Shown in pieces: positions 24,978 through 34,380 of a DNA stretch of 64,000 bases. Location: assembly GCA_016720685.1 (NCBI GenBank), contig JADKKC010000005.1, positions 1 through 64,000 of the forward strand, given 5' to 3'. Positions within the stretch are counted from its first letter, which is position 1. Each line of letters starts with the position of its first letter. The notes under the pieces are model-generated. The model saw only the letters and a list, made by a program, of their open reading frames with translations. It was not told the origin of the DNA and searched no databases. A program made the translations under genes and the position numbers. Source of the DNA: Zoogloea sp. Its GTDB lineage: Bacteria > Pseudomonadota > Gammaproteobacteria > Burkholderiales > Rhodocyclaceae.

Positions 24978-26009
24978 TTAGCGCCGTGCCGGAGCCTGGC
25001 TTGTGCTGCGGGTGAGGCGCAGGCACAGCTGGAGGAATTCGTCCCAGACGTCGCCTCTTGCCAGACCCTTGATCATCCTGTCAATTTTGGCGGCGTGCAA
25101 GATCGAGGTGCGAAGCTGGCCGGCACCAAGGCGGGGCAGGGCGCGCTGGATGGCCTGTTTGCGGCGGTCGTCGAAAATCCGTTCGGCCTTGAGCAGGCCC
25201 TGCAAGGGCTGGCCGTCGTCCATGCCCTGGCGCAGGTTGGCGAGGCTGCGGATCTCGTTGGCGAGTGCCCACAGCACCAGCGGCGTGGCTTCGCCTTCGC
25301 CCTTGAGGCCTTCGAGGAGGCGCGCGCAGCGGGCTGCGTCGCCTTCGAGGAGCGCCTGGCGCAGCGCGTCCACGCTGTAGCGGGCAACGTTGAGGATGGC
25401 CTCGCGCATGGCCTCGAGGCTGATGTCGCCGGGCGGGTGGAGGAGGCCGAGTTTGAGGATTTCCTGGTGCGCGGCGAGCAGGTTGCCTTCGACGTGTTCG
25501 GCGATGAAGGCCAGTGCGTTGGCGGGTGCCCGCTGCTGCTGGCGGGCCAGGCGCTGGGCGATCCAGTCGGGCAGGCGTTCGCGTTCGGGGGCGTTGAGTT
25601 CGATGGCCACGCCGGCTTCCAGGAGGGCGGTGAACCAGCTGGCTTTGCGGGCCGCCCAGTCGAGCTCGGGCAGGGTGATCAGCGTGACGATGCCGTCGTC
25701 CCGGATGCGGGCGTAGCGTTGCAGGGCTTCGCCGCCGTCGCGCCCGGGCTTTCCGTTGGGAATGCGCAGGTCGATGAGCTTGCTGGCACCGAACAGCGAC
25801 AGGTTGCCGGCGACCGATTGCAGCTCGCTCCAGCGGAAACCCTGGCCGGCGACCAGCACTTCGCGTTCGGCGTAGCCCTGTTTGCGCGCCGCGCTGCGGA
25901 TGGCATCGCCGGCTTCGAGCACCAGCAGGGGCTCGTTGCCGTGCAGGATGTAGAGCGGCGCGAGGGGCTTGTCGAGGTGGGCCGGGAGCTGTTCGGGGCG
26001 CAGGTTCAC
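24978..26009 (-). CDS. holA: DNA polymerase III delta subunit
   Basis: This 343-residue protein starts at GTG 26009 (VNLRPEQLPAHLDKPL), which overlaps the lptE stop (GTGA). It contains LYILHGNEPLLVLEAGDAIR, VTLITLPELDWAARKASWFT, EGNLLAAHQEILKLGLL and a C-terminal LRQGMDDGQPLQGLLKAERI, the HolA pattern. Delta opens the beta clamp within the clamp loader. A larger open frame runs upstream through lptE, but that part is an arginine/proline-rich shadow. The lptE-holA pairing is conserved in gammaproteobacteria and betaproteobacteria. Confidence 0.95.
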   Translation of the reverse strand: MNLRPEQLPAHLDKPLAPLYILHGNEPLLVLEAGDAIRSAARKQGYAEREVLVAGQGFRWSELQSVAGNLSLFGASKLIDLRIPNGKPGRDGGEALQRYARIRDDGIVTLITLPELDWAARKASWFTALLEAGVAIELNAPERERLPDWIAQRLARQQQRAPANALAFIAEHVEGNLLAAHQEILKLGLLHPPGDISLEAMREAILNVARYSVDALRQALLEGDAARCARLLEGLKGEGEATPLVLWALANEIRSLANLRQGMDDGQPLQGLLKAERIFDDRRKQAIQRALPRLGAGQLRTSILHAAKIDRMIKGLARGDVWDEFLQLCLRLTRSTSQAPARR

Positions 26010-26554
26010 GGCTTGGGCGTGGGTGCCGGAGCCGGCGCCGCTTCGGGCATTTTTGCCGCGGCAAGCCGGCGCAGCAGTTGCTGCACGAGGTCGTTCTGCA
26101 TGTCGCGGTAGAGCAGGGCTTCTTCTTGCTGCTTGGCGAGGAGCTGGGTGTCGTCGAAGGCCAGTTCGCGACGCAGGAAGATTTCGTTCGAGGGCATGAT
26201 TTCCTGCCCGGATTTGCTCACCAGCCGGAAAACGAAGCGCTGGCGGAGCTGGTATTCCCGCACCCGGCCCTGGGTGTTGAGGGCCAGGATGAGCTTGTCC
26301 TTGATGTCGGCCAGCACCTCGAGGCGGACCTCTGCGTCTGCGGGGGTTTCCGTGAGGCGGGTGCTGCCGTTGGCGCGAATCTCGCGCCGGATGGCGGCGG
26401 CGAGTTCGGAGTAGGGGGCCATGCCCAGGTAGAGCGACTCGAAGGGCAGCGGGCGCTGGCCGCGCAGCTTGAAGCCGCATCCGGCCAGCAGCAGCGGCGT
26501 GGCGCCGAGAAGGGCGAGGGCCCGGCGGCGGCCGGCGAGGCGGGTGGGGCTCAT
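26006..26554 (-). CDS. lptE: LPS-assembly lipoprotein LptE
   Basis: This 182-residue protein has a lipoprotein signal with the lipobox near LLLAGCGFKLRGQRPLPF; the GCGFKLRG start of the mature part is typical of LptE. LptE plugs the LptD barrel in the outer membrane and takes part in inserting lipopolysaccharide. Adjacent genes overlap by 4 bp at both ends (small lipoprotein before, holA after), so expression is coupled. The C-terminal tail is Ala/Pro-rich (APAPAPTPKP). Confidence 0.92.
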   Translation of the reverse strand: MSPTRLAGRRRALALLGATPLLLAGCGFKLRGQRPLPFESLYLGMAPYSELAAAIRREIRANGSTRLTETPADAEVRLEVLADIKDKLILALNTQGRVREYQLRQRFVFRLVSKSGQEIMPSNEIFLRRELAFDDTQLLAKQQEEALLYRDMQNDLVQQLLRRLAAAKMPEAAPAPAPTPKP

Positions 26555-26760
26555 TGGGGTGATTTCTCCTTGAGGCGCTGGCGCTCTCGTTCGTAAGCCT
26601 CGTAGCTTGGTGCGGGCGAGTCGCGGTCGATGTCGCGACCCGGTTCGGAGTGGCGGCGGGCGTTTTCCATGCGCAGGCCTTCGTAGAGGTTACGGTCGCC
26701 CGGGCTGCCGGCGCAGCCGCTCAGGAGGGCAACCAGAACTGCACAACAACGGATGTTCAT
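26551..26760 (-). CDS. Small lipoprotein of unknown function
   Basis: This 69-residue protein has a short signal and lipobox (LVALLSGCAGSPGDRNLYEG). The mature part is hydrophilic and charged (ENARRHSEPGRDIDRDSPAP). It lies between leuS and lptE with a 4-bp overlap (ATGA) to lptE. The position is consistent with an envelope role, but I do not recognise a family. Confidence 0.75.
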   Translation of the reverse strand: MNIRCCAVLVALLSGCAGSPGDRNLYEGLRMENARRHSEPGRDIDRDSPAPSYEAYERERQRLKEKSPQ

Positions 26761-26780
26761 GATGCAATCCTTCTGCGTTA

Positions 26781-29401
26781 TCAGCCGGCGATGTTGACCA
26801 GCCGGCCGGGGACGATGATGACCTTTTTGGCCGGTCGGCCTTCGAGGAACTTGATGGCACCCTCGTGGGCGAGGGCGGCGGCCTCGATGGCGTCTTTGGT
26901 GGCATCGGCCGGCACGCGCAGCGAACCGCGCAGCTTGCCGTTTACCTGCAGCATCAGCTCGACCTCGTCCTGCACCAGCGCGGCTTCCAGCGGCTCCGGC
27001 CAGGCGGCAGCCAGAATGTCGTTGCCGTAATCGAGCTGGTTCCACAGCGCGTGGCTGATGTGCGGGGTGAGCGGCGAGAGCACGCGCAGCAGGATGCCGA
27101 AGCATTCCTCGATCACCTCGGCGGCCAGGGCGCCTTCGCGGGGCGCCTTTTCAAGGGCGTTGAGCATCTTCATCGTGGCCGAGGCGACGGTGTTGAACTG
27201 TTGCTTGCCGAGGTCGTAGTTGGCCTGCTTGAGCAGCAGGTGGATTTCGCGGCGGAAGGCGGCCAGGGCGTCCGGCAGCTTGGCGCTGGCGAGCGTGCGC
27301 TGGGCTCCGAGCTGCGGGCGGATGTCGGTGGCGAAGGCGTGGCCGAAAGTCCATACCCGCTTCAGGAAGCGGTAAGCGCCTTCGACGCCGGCGTCGGACC
27401 ATTCCAGCGTTTGCTCGGGCGGCGCGGCGAACATCATGAAGAAACGCGCGGTGTCGGCGCCGTATTGCTCGATGAGCGATTGCGGGTCGACACCGTTGTT
27501 CTTCGACTTGGACATGGTGGTGAGTTCATGTTCCAGGGTCGAGCCGTCGGCCTTCAGAGTGGCGCCGCTGATGTGGCCCCTGGCGTCCTTCCGGATGTCG
27601 ATCTCGCTTTCCCAGAAGTAGTTCTTGCCGCCGCCTTCGGGCTTGTGGAAGAAGGCGTTATTGAGAACCATGCCCTGGGTGAGCAGGTGGGCGAAGGGCT
27701 CGCGGTAGGTGACGAGGCCCACGTCGCGCATGACCTTGGTCCAGAAGCGGGAGTAGAGCAGGTGCAGGATGGCGTGCTCGATGCCGCCGATGTACTGGTC
27801 GACGGTCATCCAGTAACTGGTTTCGTCGTCGACCATCTTGTCGGCGCCGAACTTTGTGGCGTAGCGGGCGTAATACCAGGACGAATCGACGAAGGTGTCC
27901 ATGGTGTCGGTTTCGCGCCGGGCCGGCTTGCCGCACTTGGGGCAATCGACGTGCAGGAAATCGAGGCGCTTGTGGAGCGGATTGCCGGAGCCGTCGGGGA
28001 CGCAGTCTTCGGGCAGCACCACCGGCAACTGCTCGTCGGGCACCGGCACCGAGCCGCAGGCGTCGCAGTGGATGATGGGAATCGGACAGCCCCAGTAGCG
28101 CTGACGCGAAATGCCCCAGTCGCGCAGGCGCCACTGGATTTTCTTCTCGCCGGTGTTTTTGGCGGCGAGGTCGGCGGCGATGGCGTCCACCGCGGCGGTG
28201 TAGTTCAGGCCATCGTACTTGCCGGAGTTGATGCAGGCGCCGTCCTTGCTGCCGTACCACTCCTGCCAGGCGTCCAGCGAATAGGCCTTGTCGCCGACGG
28301 CGACAACCTGCTCGATCGGCAGGCTGTATTTCTTCGCAAACGCGAAGTCGCGCTCGTCGTGGGCCGGAACGCCCATCACGGCGCCGTCGCCGTAGCTCAT
28401 CAGAACATAGTTGCCGACCCACACTTCGACCTGCTGGCCGGTGAGCGGGTGGGTGACGAACAGGCCGGTGGGCAGGCCTTCCTTCTCCATGGTGGCCATG
28501 TCGGCTTCCATCACCGAGCCGTGCTTGCACTTTTCGATGAAGGCGGCGAGTTCGGGATTGCCCTTGGCCGCATGCAGGGCCAGCGGGTGCTCGGCGGCCA
28601 CGGCGCAGAAGGTGACGCCCATGATGGTGTCGGCGCGGGTGGTGAACACCCACATCTTGCCGTCGCCGATCAGGCCGTTTTCATCGGCAACCGTGTGGCT
28701 GAAGGCGAAGCGCACGCCGGTGCTCTTGCCGATCCAGTTGGCCTGCATCAGCTTGACGCGCTCGGGCCAGCCTTCAAGCTCGTCGAGGTCGGCCAGCAGC
28801 TCGTCGGCGTAGTCGGTGATCTTGAGGTAGTAGCCGGGAATCTCGCGCTTTTCAACGAGTGCGCCGGTACGCCAGCCGCGACCGTCGATGACCTGCTCGT
28901 TGGCCAGCACGGTCTGGTCGACCGGATCCCAGTTGACGACCTGGGTCTTGCGTTCGGCAATGCCCTTTTCGAGCATGCGCAGGAACAGCCACTGGTTCCA
29001 CCGGTAGTAGTCGGCGTGCAGGTGGCCAGTTCGCGGCTCCAGTCGATGGCAAGGCCCAGCGACTGCAGCTGCTGCTTCATGTAGGCGATGTTGTCGTAGG
29101 TCCACTTGGCCGGCGGCACCTTGTTTTTGATCGCCGCGTTTTCGGCCGGCAGGCCAAAGGCGTCCCAGCCCATCGGCTGCAGCACGTTGTAGCCGCGCAT
29201 GCGGTGGAAGCGGGACAGCACGTCGCCGATGGTGTAGTTGCGCACGTGCCCCATGTGCAGCTTGCCCGAGGGGTAGGGGAACATGGACAGGCAGTAGTAC
29301 TTGGGCTTCGAGGCGTCGGCGGTGACGCGGAAGGCTTCGCTACTGTCCCAGTGCTGCTGGGCGGCACGTTCGATATCGGCGGGGAGGTATTTGTCCTGCA
29401 T
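26781..29401 (-). CDS. leuS: Leucyl-tRNA synthetase LeuS (one apparent frameshift)
   Basis: About 873 residues after repair. The N-terminal half-motif HIGH appears as PYPSGKLHMGHVRNYTIGD, the CP1 editing domain carries FTTRADTIMGVTFCAVAAEH, the zinc/leucine-specific region has CPIPIIHCDACGSVP, and the KMSKS loop is seen as TMSKSKNNGVDPQSLIEQYG. It charges tRNA-Leu. The frame breaks near 29013: the coding strand has CC where CCC would give TCTPDYYRWNQWLF. As LeuS is essential and both halves are perfectly conserved, a sequencing error is the likely cause. Followed by the small lipoprotein gene. Confidence 0.96.
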
Positions 29402-29601
29402 GGGCGGGGAAGATCGAGGAAAATGACGCGAACCGGGTCGCGGGTTGGGCCACGGATGGACCGAAACCGTGCATTATAAGCCGCTCTTGCGACGGCCGCT
29501 TTGTGATGCTCAAGACCTTGATGTCACGCGATATTTCTCGCGGGGTTCGGGGAAGCCCGCATGTCACGTGGCGAGGCGTCTGATACAATTATTATCCCGC
29601 A

Positions 29602-30420
29602 ATGCAACATTTTTCCATGTCAGATCCGCTTGTCCGCCTTGAAAACGTGCGCTTCGCCTATGGCGAACGGACGATCCTGCGCGACATTTCCCTGTCGATT
29701 CCGCGTGGCAAGGTGGTTGCCATCATGGGCGGCAGCGGCTGCGGCAAGACGACGCTGCTGCGCCTGATCGGCGGGCAGGAAAAGGCCGTCGGCGGCCAGG
29801 TGCGGGTCGATGGCCAGGATGTCGCCACCTTGGGGCGCGACGCGCTCTATGCGATGCGTCGGCGCATGGGCATGTTGTTCCAGTTCGGTGCGCTATTTAC
29901 CGACATGACGGTCTTCGACAACGTGGCTTTTCCGCTCCGCGAGCACACTGAGCTGCCGGCCGAGCTGATCAACGATCTGGTGTTGATGAAGCTCCATGCG
30001 GTGGGCTTGCGCGGTGCCGCACGATTGATGCCGGGTGAGCTTTCCGGAGGCATGGCGCGGCGCGTGGCGCTGGCGCGCACGATCGCCCTCGATCCGATGC
30101 TGCTGATGTATGACGAGCCCTTCACCGGCCTCGACCCGATCTCGCTGGGCGTGATCGGCCAGCTCATCCGTCGCCTCAACGACGCACTCGGCGCAAGTTC
30201 GGTAATCGTTACCCACGACATCCAGGAATCCCTGCAGATCGTCGATTACATTTATTTCATCTCGGAGGGCCGGGTGGTGGCCGAAGGCACGCCGGACGAA
30301 ATTCGCCACACCACAGACCCCTTCGTGCACCAGTTCGTGCATGCCGAGGTTGATGGGCCGGTGCCCTTCCATTACCCGTCGGACGACTACGCTGCCGCGC
30401 TGACCGGAGGCAAGGCCTGA
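29602..30420 (+). CDS. mlaF: Phospholipid ABC transporter ATPase MlaF
   Basis: About 272 residues. The Walker A is IMGGSGCGKTTLLRLIGG, the Q-loop LFQFGALFTDMTVFDNV, the signature MPGELSGGMARRVALARTIA, the Walker B LLMYDEPFTGLDPI and the H-switch VIVTHDIQES. MlaF powers retrograde phospholipid transport from the outer membrane with MlaE, B and D. ATG 29602 and ATG 29617 (MSDPLVRLENV) are both possible. A weak -10 (TACAAT, 29584-29589) lies so close that 29617 may be the true start. First gene of mlaFEDACB; overlaps mlaE by 1 base. Confidence 0.95.
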   Translation: MQHFSMSDPLVRLENVRFAYGERTILRDISLSIPRGKVVAIMGGSGCGKTTLLRLIGGQEKAVGGQVRVDGQDVATLGRDALYAMRRRMGMLFQFGALFTDMTVFDNVAFPLREHTELPAELINDLVLMKLHAVGLRGAARLMPGELSGGMARRVALARTIALDPMLLMYDEPFTGLDPISLGVIGQLIRRLNDALGASSVIVTHDIQESLQIVDYIYFISEGRVVAEGTPDEIRHTTDPFVHQFVHAEVDGPVPFHYPSDDYAAALTGGKA

Positions 30421-31199
30421 TGGGAGGACTCCGCAAGCTCGGCTCGGTTGCCATCGAAGTAGTGTGGCAGCTCGGCTTCATTGCCCGTTTCTTCTGGCTG
30501 ATCCTGGTTTATTCCGGTCAGTCGTTCACGCGCCTCAACCTCACGATTCGCGAGCTGTATTTCAGCGGCGTGCTGTCGCTTTTGATCATCCTCGTGTCGG
30601 GTCTTTTTGTCGGTCTCGTGCTGGGTTTGCAGGGCTATGAAATCCTCCAGCGCTATGGTTCGAGCGATTCGATGGGCACGATGGTGGCGTTGTCGCTGCT
30701 GCGCGAGCTCGGCCCCGTGGTGGCCGGCCTGCTCTTCGCCAGTCGCGCCGGCTCGGCCGTGACGGCCGAAATCGGCCTGATGAAGGTGACCGAACAACTC
30801 AAGGCGATGGACATGATGGCCGTCAGCCCGATCGCCCGCGTGGTCGCGCCGCGTTTCTGGGGTGGGGTGATCTCGATGCCGCTCCTCGCCGCGATGTTCT
30901 CGACGATGGGTATTTTCGGCGGCTGGCTGATCGGAGTGGTCTTCATCGGCATCGACGACGGCGCCTTCTGGTCGCAGATGCAGGCCGCAGTGGATTTTCG
31001 CTATGACGTGCTGAACGGCGTCATCAAAAGCTGCGCCTTCGGCGTGGCCGTTTCGCTGATCGCGGTGTTTCAGGGGTACGACTGCGTGCCTACCGCCGAG
31101 GGCGTGTCGCGGGCCATCACGCGCACTGTTGTGAGTTCGGCGCTGGCCATTCTGGCGCTCGATTTTGTAATGACGTCTTTCATGTTCCGAGGTTTGTAA
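30420..31199 (+). CDS. mlaE: Phospholipid ABC transporter permease MlaE
   Basis: This 259-residue membrane protein has about five hydrophobic segments, including VLSLLIILVSGLFVGLVLGL and the conserved GLLFASRAGSAVTAEIGLMK with VTEQLKAMDMMAVSP. These are MlaE/YrbE permease hallmarks; the EIG...M segment contacts MlaF. It forms the inner-membrane core of the Mla complex. Start and stop codons overlap with mlaF (TGATG) and mlaD (TAATG), pointing to translational coupling. Confidence 0.96.
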   Translation: MGGLRKLGSVAIEVVWQLGFIARFFWLILVYSGQSFTRLNLTIRELYFSGVLSLLIILVSGLFVGLVLGLQGYEILQRYGSSDSMGTMVALSLLRELGPVVAGLLFASRAGSAVTAEIGLMKVTEQLKAMDMMAVSPIARVVAPRFWGGVISMPLLAAMFSTMGIFGGWLIGVVFIGIDDGAFWSQMQAAVDFRYDVLNGVIKSCAFGVAVSLIAVFQGYDCVPTAEGVSRAITRTVVSSALAILALDFVMTSFMFRGL

Positions 31200-31675
31200 T
31201 GAGTCGTACGACGCTCGACCTGTGGGTCGGGATTTTCGTGGCGATGGGTATCGCCGCACTGCTGTTTCTGGCTCTCAAGGTCGGCAGTATTTCCGGTTCG
31301 GAAATCCGCTCGCCCTATACCCTCACCGCCCACTTCGACAACATTGGCGGCCTCAAGGCGCGCGCACCTGTAAAGAGCTCCGGAGTGCTGGTCGGTCGTG
31401 TCGAGCAGATCCGCTACGATAATGAACGCTTCCAGGCCGAGGTGGTCTTTACCGTCGACGGGCGCTACAAGTTTCCGGTAGATACCTTCGCCAACATCCT
31501 GACCTCCGGCCTGCTCGGCGAGCAGTATCTGGGCCTCGAACCCGGCGGCGAGGAAAAGACACTGGCTCCAGGCGAGACTATCAAAAAGACCCAGTCGGCC
31601 GTTGTGCTCGAAAAACTGATCAGCCAGTTCATGTTCGACAAAGCGGCCGAAGGAGAGCCGGCCCCGGCCAAGTGA
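31199..31675 (+). CDS. mlaD: Phospholipid-binding MCE protein MlaD
   Basis: This 158-residue protein has one N-terminal transmembrane helix (LWVGIFVAMGIAALLFLALK) followed by a single MCE domain: LTAHFDNIGGLKARAPVKSS, GVLVGRVEQIRYD and ITSGLLGEQYLGLEPGG-like NILTSGLLGEQYLGLEPGG. It forms a periplasmic ring on MlaE that conducts lipids. Length matches single-MCE MlaD proteins. Confidence 0.95.
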   Translation: MSRTTLDLWVGIFVAMGIAALLFLALKVGSISGSEIRSPYTLTAHFDNIGGLKARAPVKSSGVLVGRVEQIRYDNERFQAEVVFTVDGRYKFPVDTFANILTSGLLGEQYLGLEPGGEEKTLAPGETIKKTQSAVVLEKLISQFMFDKAAEGEPAPAK

Positions 31676-31734
31676 GGCTGGACGGCAACCGCCACAGAGA
31701 GTGCGACGCGGCCCAAGCCGCGCGCGGAGTCAAG

Positions 31735-32520
31735 ATGAAGAAGAACAAGAAACCCGAATTGCGGGCCGTGCGGCGCAGTGTTGCAACCCTGCTGCTCGGC
31801 CTTGGCCTGACGGCCTGCGCCGGCCCCGGCGGACACCCCAAGGATCCGCTCGAGCCGATCAACCGAGTTACCTTCCGTTTCAATGAAACGGCAGACCGTT
31901 ACGTCATGCGTCCCGCCGCCGAGGTTTATGATCTGGCCCCGCTGCCGGTCAAGGTGGGTGTCGGAAATTTCTTCGGCAACCTTGCCGACGTGTGGATCGG
32001 CGTGAATAACCTGCTCCAGGGCAAGTTCGCCGAAGGCCTGTCGGACGGCGGCCGCTTTCTGGTGAACAGCACCGTCGGCATGCTGGGCGTGTTCGACATC
32101 GCCACCGAACTGGGCCTTGACAAGCACGACGAGGATCTTGGCCAGACCCTCGGCCGCTGGGGGGTTGGCGACGGCCCCTACATCGTGCTGCCCTTGCTCG
32201 GTTCCAGCAATCTGCGCGACACCGCCGGCCTGATCGGCGACCTGAACGTGGATCCGGTGATTGGGATCGACAGCCCCGGGCCGCGTAACCGGGTTACCGC
32301 CCTGCGCTTCATCAACCGTCGCAGTCAACTGCTGGGTGCCGACGCCACGGCCGAGCAGGCCTCGCTGGACAAGTACGACTACGTGCGCAGCTTCTATATC
32401 CAGTATCGCCAGAGCCAGATTTACGATGGTCAGCCGCCGCGGGTCAAGGATCCGGACGACGAGGCCTACATGGACGAAGCCACCCCCGCATCTCCCACCA
32501 GAAAAGAGAACCAGGAATGA
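31735..32520 (+). CDS. mlaA: Outer-membrane lipoprotein MlaA (VacJ)
   Basis: This 261-residue lipoprotein has the lipobox LLLGLGLTACAGPG. Mature motifs are DPLEPINRVTFRFNETADRY, FFGNLADVWIGVNNLLQGKF, GRFLVNSTVGMLGVFDIATE and GPYIVLPLLGSSNLRDTAG, all typical of VacJ/MlaA. It removes misplaced phospholipids from the outer leaflet of the outer membrane. ATG 31735 is preferred because it places the signal peptide first; the frame is open further upstream to 31672. Its place within the mla operon, before mlaC, is a betaproteobacterial arrangement. Confidence 0.94.
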   Translation: MKKNKKPELRAVRRSVATLLLGLGLTACAGPGGHPKDPLEPINRVTFRFNETADRYVMRPAAEVYDLAPLPVKVGVGNFFGNLADVWIGVNNLLQGKFAEGLSDGGRFLVNSTVGMLGVFDIATELGLDKHDEDLGQTLGRWGVGDGPYIVLPLLGSSNLRDTAGLIGDLNVDPVIGIDSPGPRNRVTALRFINRRSQLLGADATAEQASLDKYDYVRSFYIQYRQSQIYDGQPPRVKDPDDEAYMDEATPASPTRKENQE

Positions 32521-33149
32521 AAAAGATCGCTTCCCTGTTGGCTGCACTGACCCTCGGCATCGGCATCCAGTGTGCCGCCTTCGCCCAGAGCATTGCGCCC
32601 GATGCGCTCGTCAAGAGCGTTACCGACGACGTCATCACCATCGTCCGCCAGGACAAGGCGATCCAGTCCGGCGACACCCGCAAGGCCGTCGATCTTGTCG
32701 AAACCAAGGTGCTGCCGTACTTCGATTTCGCCCACATGACCCGCCTCGCCGTCGGCAAGGACTGGCGTCAGGCCAATGCCGAACAAAAGACCGTTCTGAC
32801 CCATGAGTTCAAGAACCTGCTCGTGCGCACCTATTCCAACGCGCTGACCCAGTACCGCAACCAGCACATCGATTTCAAGCCGCTCAAGGCCAAGCCGGAA
32901 GATACCGATGTGGTCGTCCGTACCGAAGTCCGGCAGCCCGGCGCAAAGCCGGTCCAGATCGATTACAACCTTGAAAAGCAGGGCGACAACTGGAAGGTCT
33001 ACGACGTGATGGTGGCCGGCGTCAGCCTTGTCACCAACTACCGTGACAGCTTCGGCCAGGAAGTACGCAACGGCGGCATCGACGGCCTGATCAAGTCCCT
33101 CAAGGACAAGAACAAGCAGCTCGAAACCACGGTTTCCGCCAAGAAATGA
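32517..33149 (+). CDS. mlaC: Periplasmic phospholipid shuttle MlaC
   Basis: This 210-residue protein has a signal peptide (KKIASLLAALTLGIGIQCAA, then FAQ). The mature domain contains VETKVLPYFDFAHMTRLAVG, QKTVLTHEFKNLLVRTYSNA and VQIDYNLEKQGDNWKVYDVM, followed by VAGVSLVTNYRDSF, the Ttg2/MlaC signature. It ferries lipid between MlaA and MlaD. It overlaps mlaA by 4 bp and mlaB by 4 bp. Confidence 0.95.
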   Translation: MKKIASLLAALTLGIGIQCAAFAQSIAPDALVKSVTDDVITIVRQDKAIQSGDTRKAVDLVETKVLPYFDFAHMTRLAVGKDWRQANAEQKTVLTHEFKNLLVRTYSNALTQYRNQHIDFKPLKAKPEDTDVVVRTEVRQPGAKPVQIDYNLEKQGDNWKVYDVMVAGVSLVTNYRDSFGQEVRNGGIDGLIKSLKDKNKQLETTVSAKK

Positions 33150-33430
33150 TTCGCGAAGACGGCCCGCGCCTGGCCCTCGAAGGTCCGCTCACGCTCGCCA
33201 CGGTGGCCGGTCTGGTGGAGGAGGGGCGCAGTCTGGTGGCGAGTGCCGACAGGCTGCTTGATCTGGCTGCGGTCACCCAGGTCGATTCGGCCGCGCTGGC
33301 CCTGCTGCTGTCCTGGGTTCGGGCTGCCCGCAGCGCAGGGCGGCAGTTGACCATCGTCCACGCACCGGCTCCGCTGGTCAGCCTGGCGTCGCTCTATGAC
33401 GTCGATACCATACTTCCCCTCGGGCGCTGA
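33146..33430 (+). CDS. mlaB: STAS-domain protein MlaB
   Basis: This 94-residue STAS-fold protein contains LALEGPLTLATVAGLVEEGR, LLDLAAVTQVDSAALALLLS and GRQLTIVHAPAPLVSLASLY, with the conserved Asp-Ser (VDSAAL) of the STAS loop. MlaB binds MlaF on the cytoplasmic side and stabilises the complex. ATG overlaps the mlaC stop (ATGA). Last gene of mlaFEDACB; the next ABC gene follows after 27 bp. Confidence 0.88.
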   Translation: MIREDGPRLALEGPLTLATVAGLVEEGRSLVASADRLLDLAAVTQVDSAALALLLSWVRAARSAGRQLTIVHAPAPLVSLASLYDVDTILPLGR

Positions 33431-33457
33431 GCCCTCTTTCCGATCTTTTCTGCACCC

Positions 33458-34360
33458 ATGAGCCCCGCGATCCGCATTGCCGGTGTCACCAAGCGTTTCC
33501 GTTCCCTGCAGGCCCTTGCAGGTGTCGATCTCGACATCGCCCAAGGCGAGTTTTTCGGGCTGCTCGGGCCCAACGGCGCCGGCAAGACAACCCTCATTTC
33601 CTCCCTCGCGGGCCTTGCCCGACCCGACTCCGGCACCCTGGAAGTCATGGGGCACGATGTGGTGCGCGACTATCGTGCCGCTCGCATGGCCCTTGGCGTG
33701 GTGCCGCAGGAGCTGGTTTTCGATCCCTTCTTCACGGTGCGCGAGATGCTGGTGCTGCAGTCCGGCTATTTCGGGCTCAAGAAGAACGACGCCTGGATCG
33801 ACGAAATCCTGCATCACCTGGATCTGACCTCCAAGGCCAACGCCAACATGCGCATGCTCTCGGGCGGCATGAAGCGCCGCGCGCTGGTTGCCTAGGCGCT
33901 GGTGCACCGCCCGCCGGTGATCGTGCTGGACGAGCCCACCGCCGGCGTGGACGTGGAGTTGCGCCAGGGCCTGTGGCATTTCATCCGCAAGCTCAACCGG
34001 GACGGCCACACCATCGTGCTGACCACCCATTACCTCGAAGAGGCCGAAACCCTGTGCGGGCGTATCGCCATGCTGAAGGCCGGCCGCGTCGTTGCCCTCG
34101 ATACCACCGCCAACCTGCTGCAGCGTTTTGCCAGCCACGCGCTGAAGGTGAAGCTGGCTGCTCCGGTGGTGCTGCCGGCAGCGCTGGCCGCCAAGGCGAC
34201 ACGTCAGGAAAGCACCGAGCTGGAGTTCGGCTTCGACCGCTTCGACGAAGTTGCGGAGCTTCTTGCCGGCGTCAAGTCGGCTGGCGGCACCATCGTAGAC
34301 ATGGTCCTCGGTACGCCCGACATGGAGCAGGTCTTCGTCGGCATCATGAATCAGAACTGA
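33458..34360 (+). CDS. ABC exporter ATPase (YadG-like) with in-frame amber codon
   Basis: About 300 residues across a stop. The first part (33458-33895) has Walker A LLGPNGAGKTTLISSLAG and the signature LSGGMKRRALVA. Then TAG at 33893-33895 interrupts, and the same frame goes on with ALVHRPPVIVLDEPTAGVDV (Walker B) and IVLTTHYLEEAETLCGRIAM, to 34360. In relatives the interrupted position is glutamine (VAQALVHRPP), so CAG to TAG is the simplest change. It pairs with the ABC-2 permease that follows. Either a real nonsense mutation, a suppressed codon, or a base-calling error. If real, the exporter is inactive. Confidence 0.88.
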
Positions 34361-34380
34361 AAGCGGAAACGACAAACCCC

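Noticed and set aside
24978..26480. Extended HolA start giving a 500-residue protein
   Set aside because: The extra N-terminal part is Arg/Pro-rich and lies out of frame over lptE. The GTG overlapping the lptE stop gives normal HolA length.
26865..29084. 739-codon plus-strand frame opposite leuS
   Set aside because: LeuS motifs cover the whole of the other strand; this frame has no recognisable domain.
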